Assembly: GCA_040758525.1 (NCBI GenBank)
Contig: JBFLVQ010000228.1
Span: 1 to 12,762 of the forward strand
Direction of reading: 5' to 3'
Length of the DNA: 12,762 bases
DNA from: JBFLVQ01 sp040758525
GTDB lineage: Bacteria; Acidobacteriota; Blastocatellia; Chloracidobacteriales; JADJPF01
Positions 6,687 to 12,762 of this stretch are shown one piece after another. The number at the start of each line of letters is the position of its first letter. Positions within the stretch are counted from its first letter, which is position 1. A program made the translations under genes and the position numbers. The notes under the pieces are model-generated. The model did not search any database and had not been told where the DNA came from. It was given only the letters and a program-made list of their open reading frames with translations.

Positions 6687-8369
6687 ATGGTTAAAGATCC
6701 TTTAGTTATTTTTGATCTATTCAAAATAGCCACACCTATCATTCTAGTTATACTCGCCTTGCTATTGCCGCGAGCCACTAATCAATGGCTGCGTCAATTA
6801 GAGGGTAAATTTACTAGTATAGCCCAACAGAAGCAATTATCGATCTTGTTAATCGGTCTAGTGACTATCTTAGCTAATGCTGCCGTATCATTACTGCTCT
6901 TTATCCCTGTACCTTTTGTGCATGATGAGTTCAGTTATTTGCTTGCTGCCGACACATTTGCTAATGGACGAATAACTAATCCTACACATCCACTATGGAT
7001 TCATTTTGAGAGCCTACAGATCATTCAACAACCAACCTATGCATCAAAGTACCCTCCGGCTCAGGGCCTGATCTTGGCAGTAGGCCAAGTAATTGGTGGA
7101 CATCCTATTGTAGGTGTATGGCTAAGTATGGGATTAGTCTGTGCCATCATCTGTTGGATGTTACAAGCTTGGCTACCACCACGTTGGGCATTAATGGGGA
7201 GTCTGCTGGCAATGTTGCGTCTAGGTATTTTAGGTTACTGGAGTCAAAGCTACTGGGGTGGGGCAATGGCAGCAATTGGTGGAGCATTACTATTTGGCGC
7301 TCTGCCTAGGCTGATACGCCAACCACAAGTAAGCGTTTCACTGTTGATGGGCCTGGGATTGGCAATACTGGCTAATAGCCGTCCTTATGAAGGGCTTATC
7401 ATCAGTCTGCCAGTATTGATAGTATTATTGGTCTGGATGCTCAAAAATCAGAGTTTCACAGGCTGGATACTATTTAAACGTATTGTCTTGCCACTTGTTA
7501 TTCTGCTTGCTATTACTGGCACAATGATGGGCTACTATAACTGGCGTGTTACTGGCAATCCATTGCTTATGCCTTATCAGGTGCATGAAACTACCTACAG
7601 TGTCGCGCCCATCTTTATTTGGCAACCATTGCGTCCTGAGCCGCAATACAACCATAAAGCGATCCGTGATTTTCATATAACCTGGGGATTAACTAATTAT
7701 CAATCCCATTATCCATTATCTAACCTAATTATCACGATCTGGAACAAGCTTAAGACACATTGGTCCTTCTTCCTTGGCCCTATGTTTACTATACCGCTAA
7801 TAACACTGCCCTGGGTACTAAGAAATCGCTGGATACGCTTGGCATTATTAACCTCTCTGCTCTGTCTGCTGGCAATAATTTTTGAAACCTATACTACACA
7901 ACCTCATTACTTGGCGCCGATCACCAGTTTGGTCTTTCTTATTGTTGTACAGTCGATGAGACACTTACGCCTTTGGTGTTGGCGTGGTAAACCGACGGGC
8001 CGCTTTATCGTTTGTATGGTGCCACTATTTGCTATTCTAGTACTGATAGTGAGACTACAGCTAGGCTTAGATACTCTTGATGCCAATAGCTGGAATGTAC
8101 GTAGAGCCAGTCTGCAGAAGCAACTGGAAGCAGATGAGAAATTTCATCTGATAATTGTGCGCTACGGCGCCAAACATAATCTACACCATGAATGGGTATA
8201 CAATAACGCAGATATTAATAGCGCTAAGGTAGTCTGGGCACGCGATATTGATGACAGACAAAATTGTGCCTTGATCCGTTATTTCTATGATCGACAAGTC
8301 TGGCTGTTAAATATAGATGATCAATCTATACCCCAACTTATTCCCTACCCAACCAATCCTTGCCAGTAA
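6687..8369 (+). CDS. Polytopic membrane protein, GT39-like (GT-C fold) glycosyltransferase candidate
   Basis: A 560-residue integral membrane protein with about ten or more hydrophobic segments and a soluble C-terminal domain of roughly 100 residues. After the second N-terminal hydrophobic helix comes PFVHDEFSYLLAADTF, an acidic first-loop motif like the Asp/Glu pair of GT39/PMT-type enzymes, which transfer sugars from polyprenyl-phosphate donors at the outer face of the membrane. Further recognisable blocks are NPTHPLWIHFE, YPPAQG, SYWGGAMAAIGGALLFGALPR and NSRPYEG. The C-terminal WVYNNADINSAKVVWARD recalls a family I associate with Acidobacteriota, usually annotated hypothetical. Start: ATG at 6687 is preferred to the in-frame GTG at 6621 (which adds 22 residues), but neither has a good Shine-Dalgarno. 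No sugar-pathway neighbours are present, so substrate and acceptor are unknown. Confidence 0.75.
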   Translation: MVKDPLVIFDLFKIATPIILVILALLLPRATNQWLRQLEGKFTSIAQQKQLSILLIGLVTILANAAVSLLLFIPVPFVHDEFSYLLAADTFANGRITNPTHPLWIHFESLQIIQQPTYASKYPPAQGLILAVGQVIGGHPIVGVWLSMGLVCAIICWMLQAWLPPRWALMGSLLAMLRLGILGYWSQSYWGGAMAAIGGALLFGALPRLIRQPQVSVSLLMGLGLAILANSRPYEGLIISLPVLIVLLVWMLKNQSFTGWILFKRIVLPLVILLAITGTMMGYYNWRVTGNPLLMPYQVHETTYSVAPIFIWQPLRPEPQYNHKAIRDFHITWGLTNYQSHYPLSNLIITIWNKLKTHWSFFLGPMFTIPLITLPWVLRNRWIRLALLTSLLCLLAIIFETYTTQPHYLAPITSLVFLIVVQSMRHLRLWCWRGKPTGRFIVCMVPLFAILVLIVRLQLGLDTLDANSWNVRRASLQKQLEADEKFHLIIVRYGAKHNLHHEWVYNNADINSAKVVWARDIDDRQNCALIRYFYDRQVWLLNIDDQSIPQLIPYPTNPCQ

Positions 8370-8372
8370 TAA

Positions 8373-8741
8373 ACCGGCTGTTCACCAATCGATTGTATAC
8401 GCGCTTTTTTTAGTGAAGCTGTGAAATGGTATGGAAAGAACCGGCCATTAGTAAGAGCATTGTTTACTTACGCTTTTAGCAAGACCCACTCGCATCAGAT
8501 TCAAACTGATCGCCCTTCATTTAGAGGCACATTGTTACAGCTTATATCTGCAGTGCAGCGCACCAAGCAGTTGCGTGACGATATTCCTGCTTTAGATCTA
8601 GCACAGATGTTGGGAATGCTATTTATACAAGCGACATCTGCTTGGCTGCAGCAACCCAAAGGCGCTTCTCTAAGTAAAAAAGTGGATCAATGTCTCAAGC
8701 TCTTTCTTGAAGGCGCAACAATCGATCATAAGGAGAGTTAA
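8373..8741 (+). pseudogene. C-terminal remnant of a TetR-type regulator
   Basis: The frame opens at 8373, right after an in-frame TAA (8370-8372), and reads SPIDCIRAFFSEAVKWYGKN, then RPLVRALFTYAFS, and further on a helix such as LDLAQMLGMLFIQATSAWLQ, ending at 8741. This is the ligand-binding/dimerisation pattern of TetR-type repressors. The N-terminal helix-turn-helix (about 60-80 residues) is absent, and the match begins before the first possible start (GTG 8421, with no Shine-Dalgarno). The similarity therefore begins only four bases after the stop of the membrane protein gene, which points to a deletion or rearrangement junction there. Alternatively a 106-residue product could be made from the GTG, but it could not bind DNA in the TetR manner. 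Confidence 0.6.
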
Positions 8742-8792
8742 TAGCGTAGCAAGATCTATACGGCAATACTTTAAGAGGTAGAAATATGGCAA

Positions 8793-8900
8793 GTCAACTA
8801 CCGCAGCCTAAAGGCATGCGGCTTGCAGTTCCAGAGAGTCAGCGTTTGTAGTATCAGCATGGACTGCGATGGGCCTATTGACCGAGGCCCTGAAAACTTC
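8793..8900 (-). ncRNA. Putative omega-RNA (reRNA) scaffold at the right end of the tnpB element
   Basis: TnpB nucleases use an RNA derived from the tnpB 3' end and element right end. Here the last tnpB codons (ending ELQAACL) run into the right-end hairpin 8801-8821, with the TAG stop inside it, followed by GGTAGTTGAC. Such overlap and tail are typical of these RNAs. The 3' limit of the scaffold (8793) is supported by the hairpin; the 5' limit is arbitrary. The guide would be the flanking DNA read on the minus strand from 8792 downward: TTGCCATATTTCTACCTCTT. Confidence 0.5.
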
Positions 8901-9944
8901 ATTAGCACGATAGGCAATAACTTTTGCAGCATTATGATCAGCGTTTTCACTATGACCACATTTAAGACAGCAAAACTCTGCTTGAGACTTCCTATTAGCT
9001 TTGGCTATATGATGGCATTTAGAACACTCTCTGCTGCTGTTTCGTGGATCAACAAAGATAACTGGCACTCCTGCTATTTTGGCTTTATAAAGAATGAAGG
9101 CTTGAAGTTGAGCAAATGCCCAACCGCTATGTCTGGCTCTGTCGGCACGCCTTACCGTTGTCCTACTTCTGATATATTTGAGTATCTCAAGTCCAATACC
9201 AGAGTTGGTGTCTTTAGCGCGTTTTACAACAGCTTTAGATATAATGTGATTAATCTGTTTGCGAAACTCGGCTTCTTTGCGAGCAATCTTTTTCAGTCTG
9301 CGTTTTGCATTCTTAGAATAATTCTTTTGAAGATCTCTACGCAGACGAAGGTATTTTTGACGAATCTTTTCTATCAATTCTGCGCTTGCTTCATTACCAA
9401 GAGAGTCTACCAAAAGTTTGATAATTCCAAGGTCAACTCCAATGAACTCTTCAGTATTAATAAAAGATTCTTCGGCAATATCCAAAGTAGCCATCAAATA
9501 GAAAGTATTTCCTATCAATACGAGGTCAGCCTGTCCTTTTTGTTTAGACCATTGCTCTTTTTGATAATCACCAAGGACCATAGCGATGCGTTGACGGCCA
9601 GCAATTGTCCACAGGCTAGCATACTCAATACCTTTGAAGGAACAAATGCGCTCATCATAGATGATTGCTCCATAAGGCTTAAACTCACACAGTTTGTTTT
9701 TATCTCTTTTATAGGCATCAGCAACTTTGGCAATGGCGCGTACTGCCATTTGAGCAGAAAGGTCAAATCTCTTACGAACATCCTTATAGACAAGCTTCTG
9801 AAGCTTAAACTTGCTCGACAACTTATGGTCAAAAGCAACCTGAGCAATAAAATTACATGCTTGATTAAATTTCTCTGTTGTTCTCAAAAGGTCTTTATGC
9901 TGCTTTGGAGTTGGAGCAAGTTTTATCTTCAGGGTGGTTTTCAT
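8808..9944 (-). CDS. tnpB: TnpB RNA-guided nuclease (IS200/IS605 accessory protein)
   Basis: A 378-residue TnpB, the compact RNA-guided DNA endonuclease related to Cas12. Numbered from MKTTLKIKL, the RuvC-like catalytic acids are D171 in IGVDLGIIK, E253 in IGLEILKYIR and D336 in ENADHNAAK. The zinc-ribbon Cys pairs are C307/C310 (ECSKC) and C326/C329 (CLKC). A basic coiled segment (about 195-230) lies between RuvC I and II. All catalytic residues are intact and no frameshift is seen, so it may be active. RuvC II reads LEIL rather than the common LEDL. Start: the longer frame from 9977 begins upstream of a TATAAT at 9955-9960, so the ATG at 9944 is favoured. The 3' end overlaps the right-end hairpin. 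A 409-codon antisense frame mirrors it and is not considered a gene. Confidence 0.9.
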   Translation of the reverse strand: MKTTLKIKLAPTPKQHKDLLRTTEKFNQACNFIAQVAFDHKLSSKFKLQKLVYKDVRKRFDLSAQMAVRAIAKVADAYKRDKNKLCEFKPYGAIIYDERICSFKGIEYASLWTIAGRQRIAMVLGDYQKEQWSKQKGQADLVLIGNTFYLMATLDIAEESFINTEEFIGVDLGIIKLLVDSLGNEASAELIEKIRQKYLRLRRDLQKNYSKNAKRRLKKIARKEAEFRKQINHIISKAVVKRAKDTNSGIGLEILKYIRSRTTVRRADRARHSGWAFAQLQAFILYKAKIAGVPVIFVDPRNSSRECSKCHHIAKANRKSQAEFCCLKCGHSENADHNAAKVIAYRANEVFRASVNRPIAVHADTTNADSLELQAACL

Positions 9945-9954
9945 GATACCATCT

Positions 9955-9983
9955 ATTATATAGCTAAGTACATTCAATTACAA
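9955..9983 (-). promoter_or_regulatory. tnpB promoter with consensus -10
   Basis: On the minus strand, TTGTAA (9978-9983) and a perfect TATAAT (9955-9960) are spaced by 17 bases. The ATG of tnpB begins only 10 bases after the -10 box, so the transcript would have a leader of a few bases at most. This makes the tnpB mRNA nearly leaderless and rules out the upstream ATG at 9977. Confidence 0.6.
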
Positions 9984-10011
9984 GCACTTAATGCAGCAAG
10001 ACGGCGCTCCT

Positions 10012-10033
10012 CCCCGGCCTCCAAGAGCCGGGG
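10012..10033. repeat. Left-end subterminal hairpin of the tnpB element
   Basis: Perfect 7-base stem CCCCGGC (10012-10018) and GCCGGGG (10027-10033) with an 8-base loop. It is far more G+C rich than its surroundings. Its place about 20 bases from the element tip fits the single-stranded hairpin recognised by Y1 transposases of this family. Confidence 0.65.
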
Positions 10034-10064
10034 CATCCGCGCCGGAGATTAGGTGAATAATTAA

Positions 10065-11615
10065 TCAACTCCAATAATTGCGATCTAGTGAGCGGTACTG
10101 AATCGCTTCTGCTAGATGAGTCTCATTGATCTCATCCGATTCTGCTAAATCTGCAATCGTACGACTCACCTTCAAGATCCTGTCGTAGGCGCGTGCTGAT
10201 AATCCTAACCGCTGAATTGCCTGTTCCAACATTACCTTGGCATTACGGCTTAAACGACAATATTGACGTATTAGACGTGGTGGCATCTGCGCATTGGCAT
10301 AGATGCGCTCGTTGGCGAAACGTGCCAATTGCCGTGTACGTGCTACTTCCACACGAGTACGTATAGCAGTCGAACTCTCTGCCAAAGAATCATCACCCAA
10401 TTCTTTGAATTTTACGGCAGGGACTTCAATATGTATGTCTATGCGATCTAGTAGTGGTCCAGAGATCTTGCTGACATAACGTTGTATCTGTAGAGGACTA
10501 CAGCTACAGGCGCGTATAGGCGAGCCAAAATAACCGCAAGGACAGGGATTCATTGAAGTGACTAGCATAAAACGGGATGGGAAAGTGAGCGACATAGCTG
10601 CACGACTAATCGTAACTAGACCATCTTCACAAGGTTGACGCAATACCTCTAGAACTGTACGAGGAAATTCTGGTAACTCATCAAGAAATAGTACGCCATT
10701 ATGCGCAAGTGATACTTCACCTGGTCTAGGTATTGAGCCGCCACCGATCAGACCAACATCGCTAGTAGTATGATGGGGAGCACGAAATGGACGTATAGCT
10801 AGCAATCCACCACCATCAACCATACCCATTACACTATGCACCTGAGTAACTTCAATTGCTTCTTCAAAGGTTAGCGTAGGCAGGATTGTAGGGACACGGC
10901 GGGCTAGCATGGTTTTGCCTGAGCCGGGTGGCCCGATCAGTAGAATATTGTGGCCACCAGCGCAGGCTACTTCTAGCGCGCGCTTGGCATGTAGTTGTCC
11001 CTTCACCTCTTGGAAATCGATACTGTAATGTGTAGCGGTAGCTAGTAGATTTTCTACATCAATGGCAAGTGGGGGCGGTACGGACTCTTGTTCAAGTAGA
11101 TTGACGACATCGCCTAGTGTACGCACTGGATAGGTTTCCAATCCTTTTACTACTGCCGCTTCACGGGCATTCTCGGCTGGTACAATCACACGCTTAAGAC
11201 CGGCAGTACGTGCCTTAATAGCAGCAGGAAGCGCACCCCGTACAGGTCGTATACGTCCATCCAGCGCCAGTTCTCCCAGCAGCAATGTATCGGTTAATTC
11301 GGCAAGTTTAAGTGAGCCGCTTGCACCTAGTATGCCAACCGCGATCGGCAGATCAAAACTTGATCCCTCCTTACGTACATCAGCAGGAGCAAGGTTTACA
11401 GTCATACGATCTTGTGGGAAAAAGTAGCCACAGTTGGTGATTGCTGCACGTATACGCTCACGACTTTCGCGTACGGCAGCATCTGGTAAACCAACCATTG
11501 TGAAAGCAGCGATACTCTCTGATTCCTTGGGACGCAACTGTAGATCGACCTCGATCTCCACTAGCGAAGCTTCTATTCCATAAACAGCAGCCGTGACCGT
11601 TTTGAACAAAGGCAT
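10065..11615 (-). CDS. comM: YifB/ComM family Mg-chelatase-like AAA+ ATPase
   Basis: A 516-residue protein of the YifB/ComM family. ComM is a hexameric DNA helicase that promotes branch migration during natural transformation, and it is also conserved in many bacteria not known to be competent. N-terminal ChlI-like domain: residues about 20-170, including FTMVGLPDAAVRESRERIRA and an NLAPADVRKEGSSFDLPIA segment. AAA+ Mg-chelatase core: Walker A GPPGSGKT (228-235), RPFRAPHHTTSDVGLIGGG (275-293), Walker B GVLFLDELPEF (307-317). A Cys cluster, NPCPCGYF with ACSC (C358, C360, C370, C372), is the likely zinc site, followed by GPLLDRIDIHIEVP. The C-terminal lid domain ends AIQYRSLDRNYWS. Length and motifs are typical. 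AAGGA lies about seven bases before the ATG. It is divergent from the kinase gene and is followed seven bases later by the tnpB element boundary. Confidence 0.95.
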   Translation of the reverse strand: MPLFKTVTAAVYGIEASLVEIEVDLQLRPKESESIAAFTMVGLPDAAVRESRERIRAAITNCGYFFPQDRMTVNLAPADVRKEGSSFDLPIAVGILGASGSLKLAELTDTLLLGELALDGRIRPVRGALPAAIKARTAGLKRVIVPAENAREAAVVKGLETYPVRTLGDVVNLLEQESVPPPLAIDVENLLATATHYSIDFQEVKGQLHAKRALEVACAGGHNILLIGPPGSGKTMLARRVPTILPTLTFEEAIEVTQVHSVMGMVDGGGLLAIRPFRAPHHTTSDVGLIGGGSIPRPGEVSLAHNGVLFLDELPEFPRTVLEVLRQPCEDGLVTISRAAMSLTFPSRFMLVTSMNPCPCGYFGSPIRACSCSPLQIQRYVSKISGPLLDRIDIHIEVPAVKFKELGDDSLAESSTAIRTRVEVARTRQLARFANERIYANAQMPPRLIRQYCRLSRNAKVMLEQAIQRLGLSARAYDRILKVSRTIADLAESDEINETHLAEAIQYRSLDRNYWS

Positions 11616-11717
11616 GGCAATTCCTTCTACAAGAATTAATAGATAAGATATTTATACTGGTGTTCTGAATAGATGCGATGGCTGGGCTCTTCCTGGCAGT
11701 AGTTTTATCTAATACAC

Positions 11718-11789
11718 GGAAATGTTCTTTCGTTTATCAGCACTGTCCTTTTACTAGCTCTACTAGCCGCTGATAAATTTTCCATTTCC
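11718..11789. repeat. Nested inverted repeat between comM and the histidine kinase gene
   Basis: Outer arms GGAAATG (11718-11724) and CATTTCC (11783-11789) enclose inner arms TTTATCAGC (11733-11741) and GCTGATAAA (11769-11777), all perfect. Internal gaps are 8 and 5 bases, and the central loop is 27 bases containing two ACTAG copies. It may be an operator, a structured leader of the kinase mRNA, or a bidirectional control site. Confidence 0.5.
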
Positions 11790-11804
11790 AACTCGATGAA
11801 GCTC

Positions 11805-11817
11805 AGATAAATTATCT
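11805..11817. promoter_or_regulatory. Operator-like palindrome upstream of the kinase start
   Basis: AGATAA-A-TTATCT is a perfect 6-base dyad around a central A, ending five bases before the GGAGG of the kinase gene. A protein bound here would cover the ribosome binding site region of the DNA and could block transcription. It shares the GATAA core with four other sites in the same intergenic stretch. Confidence 0.4.
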
Positions 11818-11834
11818 CTTCGGAGGATACTACC

Positions 11835-12762
11835 TTGCCAGCAGAATCTGTTTTAGCGAAAGACCAGAGCTACTTTATACCGATCAACATGATAAAAGAT
11901 CGCCTATCACTCTTTTGGGCGCTACAGATTGTTGGTTGGACAGGTTATGCGCTGGATAGGTATCTTTCTGCTCAGCGTTTCTTTCCTGCCAACTTCATTT
12001 ATCTATGTATTGCATTCTTACTCACCTGTTTTCTTCTGCGCCCAATCTATAAATGGTTCTGGGCAGGATCAAGATCAGTATTAGCAGTTGGATTACTAGC
12101 CGTATTCTGTTCATCTGTTGCCGGATTTCTTTGGTTAGTCATCTCATCGTTGGTATTTTGGTGTTTTAGTCTTGCTTCATATCCAGATGTCTCCTGGCAG
12201 ATATACTTGGCAGATACATTACGATCCACACTTATTCATCATAAGCCATTTCTCTTTCTATCCTGGAGCGCGCTCTATTTTGCAATCAAATATTGGCAAG
12301 AGGCACAACAGCGCAAAGAACAGGCGCTCACAGCAACCGCACTAGCAAGAGAAGCAGAACTTAAGATGCTACGCTATCAACTTAACCCACATTTTCTCTT
12401 CAATTCACTTAATTCTGTAAGCGCATTGATCCGTGAAAATCCTGAGCGTGCCGAGCGAATGCTGAATGAGCTATCAGAGTTCTTACGCTATTCACTTATG
12501 CATACCAAAGTTTCGGAAGTGCCACTTAAGGATGAATTAGAAGCAATTCGTAATTACCTTAATATCGAAAAGATTCGTTTTGAAGAGAAGTTGGATGTAC
12601 ATTTTGATATAAAACCCTCTGCAGAACCGCTCTGTGTACCAAGTTTTCTCCTTCACCCACTTATTGAGAATGCCATTAAGTTTGGTATGCAGATGAACCA
12701 TCTACCTTTGACTATTGAAATAAAGGCAGACTATACCAATGATTCACTCTATATAGAAGTTG
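11835..12762 (+). CDS. LytS/YehU-type sensor histidine kinase, 3' end beyond the window
   Basis: At least 309 residues, still open at the right edge. Hydrophobic stretches near 26-45, 54-70, 80-112 and 136-152 indicate about four to five membrane segments, followed by a short helical linker and the His_kinase domain of the LytS family: LKMLRYQLNPHFLFNSLNSV with phosphoacceptor H186, LSEFLRYSL, VPLKDELEAIRNYLNIEKIR, then the ATP-binding N-box LLHPLIENAIKFG (E278, N279). Such kinases phosphorylate LytR/LytTR response regulators, usually encoded next door; here that would be past the edge. Start: TTG at 11835-11837, eight bases after a perfect GGAGG (11822-11826); the first in-frame ATG (11889) has no Shine-Dalgarno. 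The upstream region holds palindromes and GATAA repeats that may control it. Confidence 0.9.
   Translation, partial: MPAESVLAKDQSYFIPINMIKDRLSLFWALQIVGWTGYALDRYLSAQRFFPANFIYLCIAFLLTCFLLRPIYKWFWAGSRSVLAVGLLAVFCSSVAGFLWLVISSLVFWCFSLASYPDVSWQIYLADTLRSTLIHHKPFLFLSWSALYFAIKYWQEAQQRKEQALTATALAREAELKMLRYQLNPHFLFNSLNSVSALIRENPERAERMLNELSEFLRYSLMHTKVSEVPLKDELEAIRNYLNIEKIRFEEKLDVHFDIKPSAEPLCVPSFLLHPLIENAIKFGMQMNHLPLTIEIKADYTNDSLYIEV

Larger units (their letters stand above)
8793..10052 (-). mobile_element. Solo-tnpB IS200/IS605-type insertion element
   Basis: This 1,260-base element carries only tnpB; no Y1 transposase tnpA is seen, so it would be non-autonomous. Left end (high coordinate): on the minus strand the flank TTATTCAC ends at 10053 and the element begins CTAATCTCCGG. 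A 7-base perfect hairpin (CCCCGGC 10012-10018, GCCGGGG 10027-10033, 8-base loop) lies about 20 bases inside. Right end: a hairpin at 8801-8821 (CCGC/GCGG plus GCC/GGC with TTTA loop) is followed by GGTAGTTGAC, ending at 8793. Subterminal hairpins and no terminal inverted repeats or target duplication fit this family. The tips are inferred by resemblance and could be off by a few bases. The element sits seven bases beyond the comM stop codon. Confidence 0.7.

Noticed and set aside
9945..9977. Extended tnpB start at 9977
   Set aside because: It lies upstream of the -10 box of the best promoter, and TnpB proteins typically begin near the MKTTLKIKL-like segment.
8823..10052. A 409-codon plus-strand open frame spanning the whole tnpB element
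   Set aside because: It is antisense to an intact tnpB with clear catalytic motifs. Its product is rich in Cys, Phe and Ser with no recognisable domain, and it ends in the element's left-end hairpin region.
12047..12229. A 60-codon minus-strand frame
   Set aside because: It is antisense to the histidine kinase membrane region and has no ribosome site or recognisable domain.
1..12762. CRISPR arrays, tRNA or rRNA genes
   Set aside because: No regularly spaced repeats, no cloverleaf-like sequence with TTCGA-type loops in context, and no rRNA-like blocks were seen on reading both strands.

Overview
The window is bacterial chromosome: densely packed, with Shine-Dalgarno-led genes and core genes for an SRP receptor, a PolX family protein and a ComM/YifB ATPase. 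Base composition looks moderate (roughly 45% GC by eye). The gene styles recall Acidobacteriota: the large HDEFSYL-motif membrane glycosyltransferase-like protein, a LytS-type histidine kinase and the ComM N-terminus. This is a weak inference from family memory, not a search result.

Layout. (1) Bases 85-5376, minus strand: a four-gene block transcribed polX - MBL hydrolase - ftsY - amidase. PolX and the MBL gene overlap by ATGA, the other gaps are 48 and 16 bases, and a promoter candidate sits just upstream of polX. (2) Bases 5451-6317, minus strand: a two-gene unit made of a small protein carrying only sigma-70 region 4 and an unrecognised 145-residue protein, closed by a clear intrinsic terminator at 5451-5484. 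(3) Bases 6318-6686: divergent intergenic region with a plausible plus-strand promoter. (4) Bases 6687-8369, plus strand: a polytopic GT39-like membrane protein. (5) Bases 8373-8741: C-terminal remnant of a TetR-type regulator without its DNA-binding half. (6) Bases 8793-10052: a solo tnpB element of IS200/IS605 type with both ends inferable, intact catalytic residues, an end hairpin of omega-RNA type and a readable guide. (7) Bases 10065-11615, minus strand: comM. (8) Bases 11616-11834: a regulatory-looking region with six GATAA half-sites and inverted repeats. (9) From 11835 to the right edge: a LytS/YehU-type sensor histidine kinase, cut by the window.

The most notable points are: a PolX whose polymerase metal-binding Asp pair is replaced (Ser/Glu) while its PHP exonuclease residues are all kept; an FtsY whose acidic N-terminal domain carries four aromatic-basic motifs resembling membrane-targeting sequences; a sigma region-4-only protein paired with an unknown protein; and a compact TnpB element inserted in a decayed stretch between the TetR remnant and comM. 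No complete new defence or mobile system is evident. The sigma-4/unknown pair is the best candidate for something undescribed.
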